DNA from: Metridium senile
Lineage: Eukaryota > Cnidaria > Anthozoa > Actiniaria > Metridiidae
NCBI GenBank assembly: GCA_949775045.1
Contig: OX459102.1
Coordinates: forward strand, 12,432,370-12,496,369
Direction of reading: 5' to 3'
DNA: 64,000 bases
Shown: piece after piece, positions 46,024 through 56,100 of the stretch
How the letters are laid out: the number at the start of each line of letters is the position of its first letter
How positions within the stretch are numbered: the first letter of the stretch is position 1
The notes under the pieces: model-generated
The model's input: only the letters and a program-made list of their open reading frames with translations
The model's database searches: none
Told to the model about the DNA's origin: nothing
Program-made: the position numbers and the translations under genes

Positions 46024-47273
46024 GGGAAGGGATACTCATCTTATTTTTTTATATTTTTTAATGACCCCTTAAATATAACAGAGTCAAGCCTGTCCAAATG
46101 AATTTTTTGTCATTAACAAATATTGCATGTTTTAACTCCTAAAAGGTAATGGCCTTGTTGGAAATTGTGTTTGTAAATGACCTTAACCTGATACTCATAC
46201 TTATCATGGATACCTGAGATTAATTTGTCCAGATAGACATATGTTAAAAGAGGTTAACAGATGCTAACCCTTAAAAATTGCGACATTTTTGTATATATTT
46301 TTTTACATAGAATATAGATTCAACATATCAAGAACACTTATTTGACACAAATCGATCTTGAATGATGAAAGCAGCACACATTCAAAGCTTCTATACATAT
46401 GATATTAATTATCGAGTACGTGAGACAAAAGAAAAAGCTTCCCAAGAGATAGGTGCTAATTAACATTTTCCAAATCAAAAAAACGTTTTTTAGGCCAAGC
46501 TTTGGTGTCTCCATAATTTGCATATCATTGTAGAATTACAGCTTTCTATTTTCATGTTAGCTTTTTGAGTGGGGTTTTGAACATATTTTGTATAAATATT
46601 TAGACAAAATCTTGGGCTACCTGTGGTTAATTTTTTTTAGTTCATTTCCTTCTAATTTTCTTGTTAAATGTTCAATACTAAAAGAAACTACTTGCATGAC
46701 CAAAATAATTGTTTGACAAGCACTGAGTTAATTATATGTATCATGTTAATTGTTTTGTTGAATATGTCAAGTGTACGAACAGACCTATAGATAACAAATG
46801 TTTAATTAAATCAATATAAAATGTCTGACTATAAAAATGCTTTGAAAAAAATAATACCTCATCAACCCCACATAGTAGTAATATTAAATTTAATATTTAT
46901 TCAAAAATGCATTATAGTTCGTATTGCATACTTTATAGATTCGTGTGCTTTTGTTTGCTAATAAATGCTAATTGTTGTATTCAATTTGCAGCTTAAGCTT
47001 ATATTATTCATAAAAATTGCGAAAACTGTTTAAGACAAATTTTAAGAATTAAGAATACTAGCTAGCATATAGGTTTTATCAAAAAGCTTGTGAGTTTTGA
47101 CAGAAAACAGCACATTCGTTCTCAGAAAAGAGCAATACAGTAAAGTCCTTCAAAAATTTAAAACATTCGTCATTTCGTTCAAGTTGACTAAAATTACGGT
47201 GAAATACCTTATGTGACATCGAAGGTGGCTTTATATACATCCACAATGAACCATTTGAAGCCAATGCAGACAT
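32466..47273 (-). CDS. Seven-transmembrane receptor, rhodopsin-like, possibly TMEM116-like (13 exons, 346 aa)
   Basis: Exons: 47273-47208, 45351-45308, 45032-44969, 44297-44160, 42990-42886, 39078-39041, 38456-38367, 37869-37830, 37381-37286, 36441-36390, 35966-35874, 35027-34954, 32606-32466; 1041 nt with phase kept throughout. Residues 1-22 form a short N-terminus with an NGS glycosylation site. TM1 is split over exons 2-3 (IGTSILSILGSASIVFA); TM2 carries HLSLADL; TM3 follows a Cys in TTRTFCSYV; TM4 is around QLNCLYSCAW; the second extracellular loop has Cys in DDICGT; TM5 spans exons 9-10; TM6 has the class-A hallmark CWLP; TM7 has PLQGFFNCIIYGW, where an NPxxY-like site would be. The tail is short and basic, then Ser-rich. 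The order, the two loop cysteines and CWLP support a GPCR fold. A DRY motif is absent (YGYEVY stands there). TMEM116 is my best guess for family, from overall pattern and memory only. Confidence 0.85.
32690..34900. repeat. GAT-rich compound satellite in the last receptor intron
   Basis: Units of GATGACAAAGATGCTGATG and AATGATGAGTCTGATGATG with variable GAT runs, period roughly 60-75 bp. It holds the longest open frames of the window on both strands (Met/Ser/Ile runs), which are artefacts. A LINE fragment interrupts it at 33955-34590. Confidence 0.95.
33955..34590 (-). mobile_element. 5'-truncated non-LTR retrotransposon (CR1/L2-like)
   Basis: Minus-strand frame 34590-34221 encodes the C-terminal end of a reverse-transcriptase ORF: HGYNTRNAGLFSLPPF, RTNIRTFSISVQGPKLYNSL and SFKEKLKTS before a stop. 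A 3' UTR of about 230 bp and an A-run with TCAATAA repeats follow (33985-33950). Insertion into a GAT array hides the target duplication. The clade call is by motif feel. Confidence 0.8.
35265..35410. repeat. GAT/ATC microsatellite
   Basis: Short mixed GATGAT and ATCATT runs between receptor exons 12 and 11. Confidence 0.8.
35593..35843. mobile_element. MITE with AAAAGTACCGGGGATGCTCG arms
   Basis: GGAAAAAGTACCGGGGATGC near 35593 is mirrored by GCATCCCCGGTACTTTTCC ending near 35843, after a G-run at 35569-35587. The interior has TATCTTTTAGGG words, like the element at 41952-42238. It ends about 30 bp from receptor exon 11. Confidence 0.75.
36095..36275. repeat. (GTTT)n-type low-complexity tract
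   Basis: Imperfect TTTGTTTGGTTTGTGC repeats; the reading frames through it are artefacts. Confidence 0.9.
36575..37015. repeat. (GAT)n microsatellite
   Basis: A dense GATGATGGTGAT run in the intron between receptor exons 10 and 9. The Asp-, Met- and His-rich frames on the two strands are artefacts. Confidence 0.97.
37558..37712. mobile_element. Hairpin MITE near receptor exon 8
   Basis: TTTTGCATCGAAGCAAGACA is mirrored by TGTCTCGCTTCGATGCAAA, with AAGGTAGCTGGG and CCCAGCTCCC outside. Partial relatives occur at 16355-16430 and 5555-5595. Confidence 0.75.
39209..41370. mobile_element. Non-autonomous CACTA (EnSpm/CMC) element with TTA duplication
   Basis: The element starts CACTATTGGGAGGG and ends CCCTCCCAGTAGTG, flanked by TTA on both sides (39206-39208 and 41371-41373), the 3-bp duplication of this superfamily. 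About 450-500 bp inside each end is packed with CATGTGAAA-type motifs, in opposite orientation at the two ends, matching the subterminal repeats bound by CACTA transposases. The interior (39720-40910) is AT-rich with no transposase. Length 2162 bp, in the intron between receptor exons 5 and 6. Confidence 0.9.
41952..42238. mobile_element. MITE with GGGGGACTCCCTT ends
   Basis: GGGGGGGACTCCCTTAGAAA leads into ATGGATAGGGGTGCTCG; the right end has CACCCCTATCCATTTTTGAA then GGGAGTCCCCCCC. The interior repeats CCTTTTAGGGTC words. Relatives: 9697-9880, 49226-49325 (short hairpin), 50875-50945 (one end). Confidence 0.8.
42252..42664. mobile_element. Nested-hairpin MITE with GCGCTACATGTA units
   Basis: AGGCCTGGCTAAACTAGGAT and its complement bound the element. 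Inside, GTAGCGCGCTAC-like palindromes and inverted pairs (TTGTAGCCGGGACACAA and TTGTGTCCCGCTACAA) nest within each other. No coding capacity. Confidence 0.85.
43040..43310. repeat. (ATC)n-type microsatellite
   Basis: Imperfect ATCATC runs just upstream of receptor exon 5. Confidence 0.9.
43671..44096. mobile_element. MITE with a second MITE nested inside
   Basis: The outer ends AATAGACCCCTTT and AAAGAGGTCTATT bound 43671-44096. A second pair, AGGCTACTTTACAC and GTGTAAACCTAGCCT, bounds 43769-43988. A fragment of the outer element recurs at 41383-41455 (GCAAATTGCCCATTTCAGAC). Confidence 0.7.
44340..44960. repeat. (TGAA)n and (GATT)n tetranucleotide tracts
   Basis: Imperfect GAATGAAT, GATTGATT and GGATGGAT runs between receptor exons 4 and 3. 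Ile/His/Ser-rich reading frames here are artefacts. Confidence 0.95.
45364..46022. repeat. (AAGT)n and (AAGC)n tracts with an embedded unique segment
   Basis: AAGT runs at 45364-45430, 45696-45745 and 45970-46022 with AAGC between. A non-repetitive segment at 45540-45695 splits two runs and may be an insertion. Confidence 0.9.
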
Positions 47274-47489
47274 TTTAAAAGTAACTTTCGACGAGCGGAA
47301 ATATAGGTAGAATTCGTTTACGCAACTGCAGATCGATCATAACAGAAACTGCAGGAGATTCATGTTGTGACAGACACTGAAGTCACGAGGTATTAATGAT
47401 CCGAGAGAGGGCTAGATCGAACGAGGTCATGTGAGTCGGTCACGTACAGGAAGAACTTTTGTTGTGTGATTCAAAGTACCCTGGGATAG

Positions 47490-47715
47490 CTGATCATTAT
47501 CATCATCATTATTATCATCGTCGTTATCATCACTTTCATCAACCACTCACTCTCATCATCATTGTCATCATTACCATCATCACCATTATAGTCATATTAA
47601 TTGACATCATCGTTATTGCCATATTATGATTGTCAGCATAATTGTCATCGGAGAACTAATCATTGCATCATTTCTCCAGTTTTATATGTTGAAGATCGTC
47701 AATATCACCATGAAC
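47490..47715. repeat. (ATC)n-type microsatellite in the shared promoter region
   Basis: ATCATTATC-like runs between the two divergent start codons; imperfect. Confidence 0.85.
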
Positions 47716-47922
47716 ATCACACTATTGTAATAAAAAATGAAAAGAAGTGCAATACTAACATTCACTTTAAATACCATTTTTTAGTGTAAAAAATAAGAGA
47801 ATATAAAAACAATATGGAAGAGGAAAATTGAAAACTATAAACATTTTCTCGCCAAGAAATTTACGAATGGGATCCCTGTGTTGACTTCTTCCATTGCGCG
47901 TGCGTCGAATTCATATATTCTT

Positions 47923-47936
47923 GTATCCATAGCAAC
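47923..47936 (+). promoter_or_regulatory. RFX X-box-like site upstream of the PIERCE-like gene
   Basis: GTATCCATAGCAAC fits the 14-bp X-box pattern RYYNYY-AT-RRNRAC with one mismatch (A for Y at position 3); the AT spacer and the AGCAAC half-site are perfect. It lies 85 bp before the start codon of a ciliary gene, the usual location for RFX-regulated cilia genes. A 14-bp match can occur by chance; position and target gene are what make it credible. Confidence 0.5.
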
Positions 47937-48021
47937 CAAGTAAAGAAAAAGAGGGTTTGTTGTATAGGTTGCTTCACTCCATTTTGACGACCAAAAAACA
48001 TTGCTAAATCAAACTACCACC

Positions 48022-50196
48022 ATGTCAAACCAAGCCACAGCAAATTCTACACAAATACAAGTAAGTTTGTGATGGTCTTCACTTGTTTTTGCCATATTTT
48101 ATGGCCTTTTGTGGCCTGTTTTCGGAATTAAGAATCTAAAATGGCGTCTGTGCTCCTTTTATTCGCAAGCTCGAGTTTATTCACTTACTAAGATAGATCC
48201 AAAATGTTATTATTTATTTTTTCTTGAAACAGTTCTATTATCAAAGCAAGCTTACTATTTTTTATAGTATATTTGGATTTACTCCAATACCATTTCAAAA
48301 ATCTATGATAAGTTCACTTGAATATGTTTACAAATATCTTTCTTCAAAACTATGCTTCAAAATTCCTTTTTTTTCTCCTAAAGAAATCAAAAACTGTAAT
48401 AAGATCTTCTAAAGAACATAGCAATTATAAATTTAATTTAAGTTTAAAATGTTCACTGACTCATCTGTTTGCTTGTTTGTTTAATATCTATGTATTAAAA
48501 TTATCAATTCATTTTACTTTGCCAGGAAAACAACAGTGCTATGTCTGAATTTGAAAATACCAAGGCAGGAAAAGGTGCGAAAACAACTGAGTATTACCGT
48601 GTTACAAACATCCCAGACCGCTTCAATGATCCCGGTAATTTAATAATTTTTTTATACCACTCTATAGATGCATCTTTAGCAATAAATAACCAAGGAAATC
48701 CAGTGTTCTCTTGCTCAACAAAGATAGACTCTGGCTTAGCTACAGAGAAACAGCAATCAACAGAAGGTTGGTTGATATGACGACTACATCAATGACAAAG
48801 ACTCTAGAATAAATAGGTTTAATGGAAGAAATAATAGCTTAACTGACTGCTTGGTTGATCAGAATACTGCAAAAATTGTCTGCTTAACACTGAGGAAAGA
48901 GTGATTAAATAAAGTGTTGGGGACAAATAGAATAATGAAATTGTTGTTAATAATAAGTCGTTTCTTTCATGTTATTAATGTGGAAGAAACAACTTATTAT
49001 TAATTGTGATTCCCACGTACAAGGAAATATTGAAAATTGTTGTTTTACATCAAGATACAGTGAGTTGACACCAAATCTCTAGGCCAGTGGCTAATGTTTA
49101 GATTACAGCAAAATTGTCTTGACTTTAACATAAAAACACTAAAAAGAGTGATTAGTTAAGTGCTGGGGAAAATTAGACAATAAATCATTATTTTTTATAC
49201 ATCAAGAGACAGTTAGTTGTCACCATCCCAGGGGGAAACTCCCTTAAATGGATAGGGGTGCTCGACTAACGGCTGTCGAGCACCCTATCCATTTTTCAAG
49301 GTATCCCCCCCCCCCCCCCCCCGGGTCACCATATCTCTAAGTCAATGACTAGTGTTTTAGAGTCTGACACTCACTACCTCTTGATGAAATATTTTAGCAC
49401 ACAACACTGTACTAAGTGAGACAAGGACAGCATAAGAGATCTCTTCAACTTGTTTCCTATGATTTTTATCATTAAAGTAGGGACCAGTTTGCAATCTTGT
49501 TGGTTGATAGTTGACCTTTAGTGTTTAGGCCCACTGTGTACAAAATACTTGATAAAGAGATCTGAAAATGATTTTCTTTAGTGAAACATTAAGATTTACT
49601 AAAATAATTGTTGTTGTTTTCAGACTGTTTCCAGGGTTACGGTTCAAAACCTACCAACCCCATGTATATGACAAGTGCGATGGAATACGGGTAAGTTTCA
49701 ACTTACTGTTGTATATCCCATACAGATCGATTCGAATATTGTATATAAATTTGTATTCATTTTGCAATTTGTTTGGGTGACTAAATTCTATTGAAGTCTT
49801 CACAATGTAAATTTTCAAGATAAAAGTAAATCTGGTCATGAAAATTCAAGTTAAAACTTATGCAAAAGTTTACTATACTATAATATTACTATATATTTAT
49901 TATATTATTATATATGAAAATTAGTGAGTAAACTAGTATATAGGCTGCATCAGTGTTTGATAGGTAATAGAATGAAATTTGTAATGCCATAAAAAGATGT
50001 TAGATAACATTTGCATATTATGTAGATTTGCGATTGATTATTCTCGATTGTGTATTTCAGGAATCGGTCCCCGACAGTACATACAATGCCGACAAGTTTT
50101 CACGCCAAATGTCAAAAGTTTACTGAACATCTTGGACAATGTGGAATGTATAGAAACCACTCTCTGAATACTTCATCAGACAAAAGCATTGTTTAG
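48022..50196 (+). CDS. PIERCE1: PIERCE-like microtubule inner protein of motile cilia (4 exons, 116 aa)
   Basis: Exons 48022-48060, 48526-48634, 49624-49690 and 50061-50196 join in one frame of 351 nt including TAG. PIERCE1 and PIERCE2 are small proteins inside the doublet microtubules of motile cilia, needed for normal outer dynein arm docking and left-right asymmetry in vertebrates. Family marks: TEYYRVTNIPDRFNDP, then CFQGYGSKPTNPMYMTS, then YGNRSPTVHTMP, then KFTEHLGQCGMYRNHSLNT. As I recall human PIERCE1, it has the same order (SDYYRV, GRFNNPGWFRGY, YGSRAPTVHEMP, GGMFRNNTLN). The frame of exon 4 matters: the shifted frame stops early, while this one restores the conserved APTVHEMP/GMFRNN region. 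The length fits the family (about 120-140 aa). Polyadenylation signals follow at 50656 and 50803. It is head-to-head with the receptor gene and probably RFX-regulated. Confidence 0.92.
48695..48766 (+). CDS. Possible optional 72-nt exon of the PIERCE-like gene
   Basis: After a 60-nt possible mini-intron (48635-48694, gtaatt...ccaag) the frame encodes GNPVFSCSTKIDSG and on to a gttggt donor. Both boundaries are phase 1, so inclusion adds 24 residues and keeps the frame (140 aa). GNPVFSC resembles a motif I recall from vertebrate PIERCE2, directly after the Pro-Gly of the shared N-terminal region. The acceptor's pyrimidine tract is weak. It may be an alternative exon, a constitutive exon or a retained relic. 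Confidence 0.5.
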
Positions 50197-50655
50197 CTGT
50201 AAATAATTATGTATCATGTATTACACAATATTATACAATATTTAGGAGAACAATTGTTGGAATATAAATGCACATTTGTCTGTGAAAACAGTCAAGTGAC
50301 ATTTCAGTCTATTATAACTATTTTAAAAATATGAGAACACATTTGATACTTCCTTTGTTCAAGGCTGACTAGCCATTTTTAAATAATATGTATACCCTAT
50401 TAAATCATAGTATTCATTTTGAATTACTATTGCTCTTTGTCAATAAGCCTTTAAGATTTACAATAATGCAAATACATTTATGGTGACCAATTTAAGTTAG
50501 TGTTGTTCTAGCCTTTCAAACATGTGCACTAAATGAAAATGTTGCAAAACGCCTTTAATTTGTAACTACTACTAACAGTAATATACACCAGAAATTCAAA
50601 TGTGTTTTATTTTCACATTATGAGTGACTGGTCAAGCTAGAGCAAATTTTAGTTA

Positions 50656-50808
50656 AATAAATTAAATTTGTAGCCAAGTTTTCACTTGGTGTGACGTTTA
50701 ATTGACAAAACTTAACTGATACTGCATGTGTCTTTTTAGATTCTTTGTAAATAATTCTTTTGCAATATTTTATTTAATTATTTGGTTTCACAAAACTGCA
50801 TAAATAAA
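50656..50808 (+). terminator. Polyadenylation signals of the PIERCE-like gene
   Basis: AATAAA hexamers occur at 50656-50661 and 50803-50808, 460 and 607 bp after the stop codon, in AT-rich DNA with a T-rich stretch after the second. Which one is used cannot be told. Confidence 0.45.
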
Positions 50809-51029
50809 CAATTTTATCAAACCTTCTTGTATGCTCTGATTACTTCCTGGGTGTTCTCCATTAACAAAATGCAGGGGGGGGGGGGGATGATATGTTTGTT
50901 AAACCAGGGGGGATGGGAACTCCCTTTGTCCAATTGGTAGGAGTGATCAGTCAATATTGAAAATAGACTCAAAGGTATGCATAATTACGTTGATTTCAAA
51001 CCCTAAAAACTTTACAAGGTTTTATTTAG

Positions 51030-51227
51030 CCTACGTAGCAAGCGTTTCTTTTTGGGGGAACTGGAAAAAGTTGTTTTGGGATAGCTGTGTTACCGATATG
51101 GCCTGAAACCTAAGACAAGTGCAAAAATACAAAGGTGGGGGGAGAGGGTTCATCTTAGGTTCGGTAACCCAGCTATCCCAAAACAATTTTTTCCCATTCC
51201 CAAAAAAAGAAACACTTGCTACGCAGG
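51030..51227. mobile_element. Hairpin MITE
   Basis: CTACGTAGCAAGCGTTTCTT is mirrored by AGAAACACTTGCTACGCAG. The arms continue through TTTTGGGATAGCTG and CAGCTATCCCAAAA, about 80 bp each. It follows the PIERCE-like gene. Confidence 0.85.
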
Positions 51228-51229
51228 TC

Positions 51230-53148
51230 AGGTTTTATTCAAAACGTTTGGAAATTTTGGAACTATATGCAAGTTAACAGAGGATCTCGGTTTACAGAGG
51301 ATCCGGCTTAGAGGGGTCCCACTGTATTTTCAATGAAGAAAACAATAGCGAGACTAAAAGCTGCTCTATGCAATACAGCTGTATGTCAGGGTCAGGGTAT
51401 ATGGGATCAGGGATCAGCGTTATTTAGGGATCAGGGATCAGAATTGTTGCTTTGGGATCAGGATCATGAGAAAATAACGCCAAATAAGGGATCAGAATCG
51501 AAATAAAATTTGGGATCAGGATCCAAATTTTGGTCAGAAATACAGGATCACGAGTAAAAAAATATACCATGTCACAACCCTGTGTATGTTTTATACACAC
51601 TTACATTTGTGTTCAACACTTCAAGACATACAAACATATATATACCAAACATTTTATTTTCTACAGAAAATGATAAACTTTAATTAATACATTTACACAA
51701 TCATATTGCTAACTTTATTTGTTTATAGAAAGAAAGACTTTTTTTTACCTAATGATGTGTACTTTCTAGAGAAATCCTGTGGAAATAATTTTGGTGAGCA
51801 TCAAAAAATAGCCGTATTGTGTATTTCGCCTTGTATAGATGAAACAGTATTGTAGTAGTAGTAGTGTAGTGTCTTTAGTTAAACTCAAAGGTATCTTAAA
51901 ACTCATAGTCAAAGCTGCATTCAACCCCAAGGACTGCAAAATATGTTTTTTTTTTGTTTCTAGTTATTAATGTTTATAGTATATTTTTTTGGGGGGGGGG
52001 GTCTTTGTGACATATTTTCAAGACAAGTTGTTGCATTGGTAGTGTAGTTGGATATTTAAACAAACTTGTAAAAAATGAATAGCTAAAATGACATTACCAT
52101 TTGCAGTTTTGGAGTATCATCCTTGGCTGTGACAGTGACTATTTAGAATAACTACATGTATTTAGAAACCCAATAACCAGTTTTCATCTCAATATCAAAA
52201 GATAGTGCTCCGTACTTTCTTTTTGAAAAGTGCATTGGCATTGCAAGATACCAACACTGCACAGTTTTTTCCAAATTCCTCATTTAAATAAAAAACTTTC
52301 TTTTTCACTTAAACGGTAGAATAGAGCAGATTTTGATTGACGGAAAATTTCAGTGCCATGTGCATGCCTTGCATTAATGTTTCTAGAATTTTGATGTGCC
52401 ATGCCTTGACCGCATTCCCGCCATGAGCTTTTCAGTCATACAAAATCTACTCTAAAAGAGTGCATTCAATACATCTGTGGAACAAAACTAGTGAGAACGT
52501 AAAACTAAGTACTTGAATAACACTAGAACAGTAATTTCAAAGACTGGAGTTTTAAACTTGAGACAACAATTATCTACTCCAGCCATGTCCTAAATCTGTT
52601 GTTTTAATCATAGTTAGTTAACAGTAAAATCTATAATCATTTAGGAGTAGAAAACCGCACAGTGCAGTAAAATAAAAAATTATAGTTTATGTTTAATTCA
52701 TTATTTAGGATCAGAAAATAGGAAAAAAACCCATTTCAATAAAAAAAAATACAGATCGCTTTTGAAAAGTCTTAGTCAACAACTAAGTAGGCGTTGGTAT
52801 TGTGATGCTAATTTGCTATTTTTAATTTTCTTTCTTCTAATAACAATTGTAGTTTAGCTTTTAATCAAAATATTATTTTTTCAGTTTGTTCCATAGATGC
52901 ATATGATATGCACTCTTAGCAAAACAAATAAATCAATTAAATACCATATACATGGCGTAGTCTACATATTGCTTAATTCTACTTTTACCAATCCAAGTAT
53001 GATTTAATAATAATAATAATAATTAATAATGCTTACTGGTCATTATTTAAAAGCAACATATTTTGTTCTTTTTCAAATTTACATGTAGAACCCTGACTAG
53101 TAAATGTATAAAAAACTGGATGAAAAGTTTTGAAGGTGATTTAATGAT
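51230..53148. other. Intergenic between PIERCE-like and CAPZA genes
   Basis: No gene is seen. 51370-51560 is a degenerate run of GGGATCAGGGATCAG words; the rest is AT-rich and probably holds the CAPZA 3' UTR near 53148. Confidence 0.6.
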
Positions 53149-56100
53149 CTATGAGCTCTTCAGTTCTTGTCCAATCTTGTAATTTAAGATTTTGTTCCAG
53201 TCTATCTTGGTGCGTGTTATGGGTAATTGTCTTCTGAGAGCCTTGAAGGTCGTGTCAGACATTGTACTGTAATTCTCAGAGATGGCTTTCTGTTGTGACA
53301 AAATAATTTACTTTAGTAACATTGTCTTTTATAATAAGTCAAAGTGTCCTTCTACGTATACTAGAAAACTAATGTATTCTTTGCAAGCTTTGTTCATTGT
53401 TTAGCTTGGAGCATTATGTTGTTTCTATTGAATAACTAGCAGGCAGTATTTATAAAGTTAAGTCACCTCTTCCGGCTGTCTTGTGTATTATTTCAAAAAA
53501 GGCAAAGAACCGACCTTCCATTCATTTCCGAGAACAACCATATTTTGTTTTCAATCTCAACACATGAAGTATGTTACCTATATAACTAGACTTTCCTAAT
53601 TCTGGATTTCTAAAACTTACTTGATAATCACTTTCAGCATTTTCAATTATTTCCACAAATCTATTTGCAGTACCAGTTTCACCCTGTATAAACAACAACA
53701 AGACAAAGCATAAGAAACACAACACAAAAACTAGAAAAATAAGTAAATACGACATGTGTACAGTTTTTGTTTGATGTGTTGTTTTCTTTCATGCCTCAAG
53801 GGTTTTTCTGTGGGCTATCCGGGATTCCTCCCTTCACAAGAATCAGGATGTGAGCAGAGTTGGGTGTTGCAATTACTCAATGTAGTGTGTGTGAGTAAAC
53901 CTCATATAAGAGCCTTACAGCCAAACCTACTGAAGCAATCCTATCGAGGTTGGAAGGCTCGATTTATTCTTACAAATTTGAGTTTAAATTTGTTTTTAAA
54001 ACTTGCAAAAACAAAACCGATATTGTAAATTTCAAAATGCAGACTTCAACTGTCAACCGATAATAAGTCCTGAAATCACGATCTGTGGTCAATAACTGAT
54101 AATGCTATTGTAATAAAATACTTTAGTAAGCATTTATAACAATATTTCTGTAAGCAGACTGAGTTTAGCAAGTTTCTGTTGTCAAAAAAAAAACATTGAA
54201 AGTAGTATTGATTTGAAGCGGTTTTTGAACCAAACTTACAAGAATCGATTCATTTATGCAAATTTCAAAACAAATTTGAAAAACAAATTGAATGTTCTAA
54301 CCTCGATATGAACGCTTCAGTAGGTTTGGCTGTAATGGGGATCAATGGTTGTAAAATATACATCTAAAATATATGCTTAAGAGTTTTAAGGTTTACCAGT
54401 AGCCCTCCCTCATCAAAAATCAAGTCTAGTGTTGTATGCTGTAAATATTAAATGTAGCAGTTGTAAAATATAAACACACAAGCACAATAGTGTGATTCCA
54501 TGGTCATGTACAGTAGCTCAGTCTATACTCACAGTGATTTTAATTTCCTCATCAACTTCCTTGGAGGAAACTAACTGCACATTACCATCTTCATAATAAT
54601 GAACCTGAGAAGGATATTTTAGATTTATTATGTCAAAAGATGATCAATAATTGATAACATTTTACAATAATATAGCCATAGAGTCCTTAAGTGATGACGT
54701 CATAAAAAGGTATTTTCAGTTGGTCATATATTTGGTTCTCAATTTTGATAGGCAATCACAAAAGATGTTCACAAAGCAAATTTGACCAAAATTTGTCAAA
54801 TAGCAGCTGAGATATAGCCACTTGAATATATAATTTCCCCATAAAAGTGTGCATTTTCATTTAGTCAGTTTTGATAGTCTACTTTGTAAATCTGTTTTAT
54901 AAGTCAAATTTGTAACTAATATGTGCCCAATAAAGTGGTAAAAAAAAAAAACCTTTTATATTACATCATTATTGAAAACCAAAAATTGTTAAAGCCAAAA
55001 TTTATGTTTTTGTGATTTCACACTTAAGGACTCTATTGTTGCTGTCATTACCATTATAAAAATTCATGAATAATTAATGAGAATTTTACAAAAGAAACCA
55101 TGTCCATGACTAATGTTGTATTTTAGATAGAAAATCATCCTGATTTGCATAATTTTCTTGACCAGATTAATTTTTATCTTGATAGTTTTACTATTTACTA
55201 CTAGTTTTTTTTCTATGATAGAACTACCGTTGGACTTTCATAAGTATAATACACTATTCGCATTCAATTTGTATGCAATATACAACAGGTAAAAGTTTAA
55301 TGTGAATTTTCTTGACCAGATTTGTTTTTATCTTGATGGTTTTACTCAAACATGAAAGAATTAACATTGGACTTTCATAAGTATTATAGACTATTCCCAT
55401 CCAATTTGTATGCAATATACAACAGGTAAAAGTTTAATGTGAATTTTCTTGACCAGATTTGTTTTTATCTTGATGGTTTTACTCAAACATGAAAGAATTA
55501 ACATTGGACTGTCATAAGTATTATACACTATTCCCATCCAATTTGTATGCGATATACAACGGCTCATATTTGACTCGCTATTGTATATCCCATACAAATT
55601 GGCCATTCATATTGTATTAAGATGTTAATAATCGAGCGCGAGGTCTGTATGGAAAATATCAGACCGAGGTCTTGACAGTACGGAAAGAGCGCAGCGAATT
55701 GTGATTAGACAGTTTTGTTCAGGTGGGCCCAGTTACTGTGTCCGCACTGTAAGAGTAGTTTGTATATCTGATACAACCCTCACCGTTGATCACTATCATC
55801 ACAATTATTATCATAATCATGGTTATAACACTAGATGCTGTAATTCATTATCACTATTACCATGTCTCACTGAACGTTTTTGTTGTAGTTTCTTCCCAGG
55901 GTTAATCAAACTATTCAACACAGAACTTTTAGATATGTATGTTATATCAGAGTTAAGATATTATATATTTAGTCTATATAGAGTACAAACATTAAAAGTG
56001 TGCAATACTTTGTACTATTTACCACTAAATAGTGTTGATTAAACAATAGAGAACAAAAGAATTTACATAATTAAGCAGTATTTAGTGGTATTTATGTTGC

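Larger units (their letters stand above)
47274..48021. promoter_or_regulatory. Shared head-to-head promoter region of the receptor and PIERCE-like genes
   Basis: The 748 bp between the two start codons must hold both 5' UTRs and both promoters. Visible are an ATC-rich microsatellite at about 47490-47715, a small CpG-richer patch near 47895-47910 and an X-box-like site at 47923-47936. No TATA box is obvious. A shared bidirectional promoter is inferred from distance and orientation only. Confidence 0.55.

Noticed and set aside
48541..48780. Read-through 79-residue frame as a separate gene
   Set aside because: It is exon 2 of the PIERCE-like gene continuing into intron; only the 72-nt part after 48694 looks protein-like and is listed as an optional exon.
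50061..50127. Alternative frame of PIERCE-like exon 4 ending KFSRQMSKVY
   Set aside because: Looks plausible at first, but splice phase gives the other frame, which carries the conserved SPTVHTMP and GMYRNHSLN blocks.
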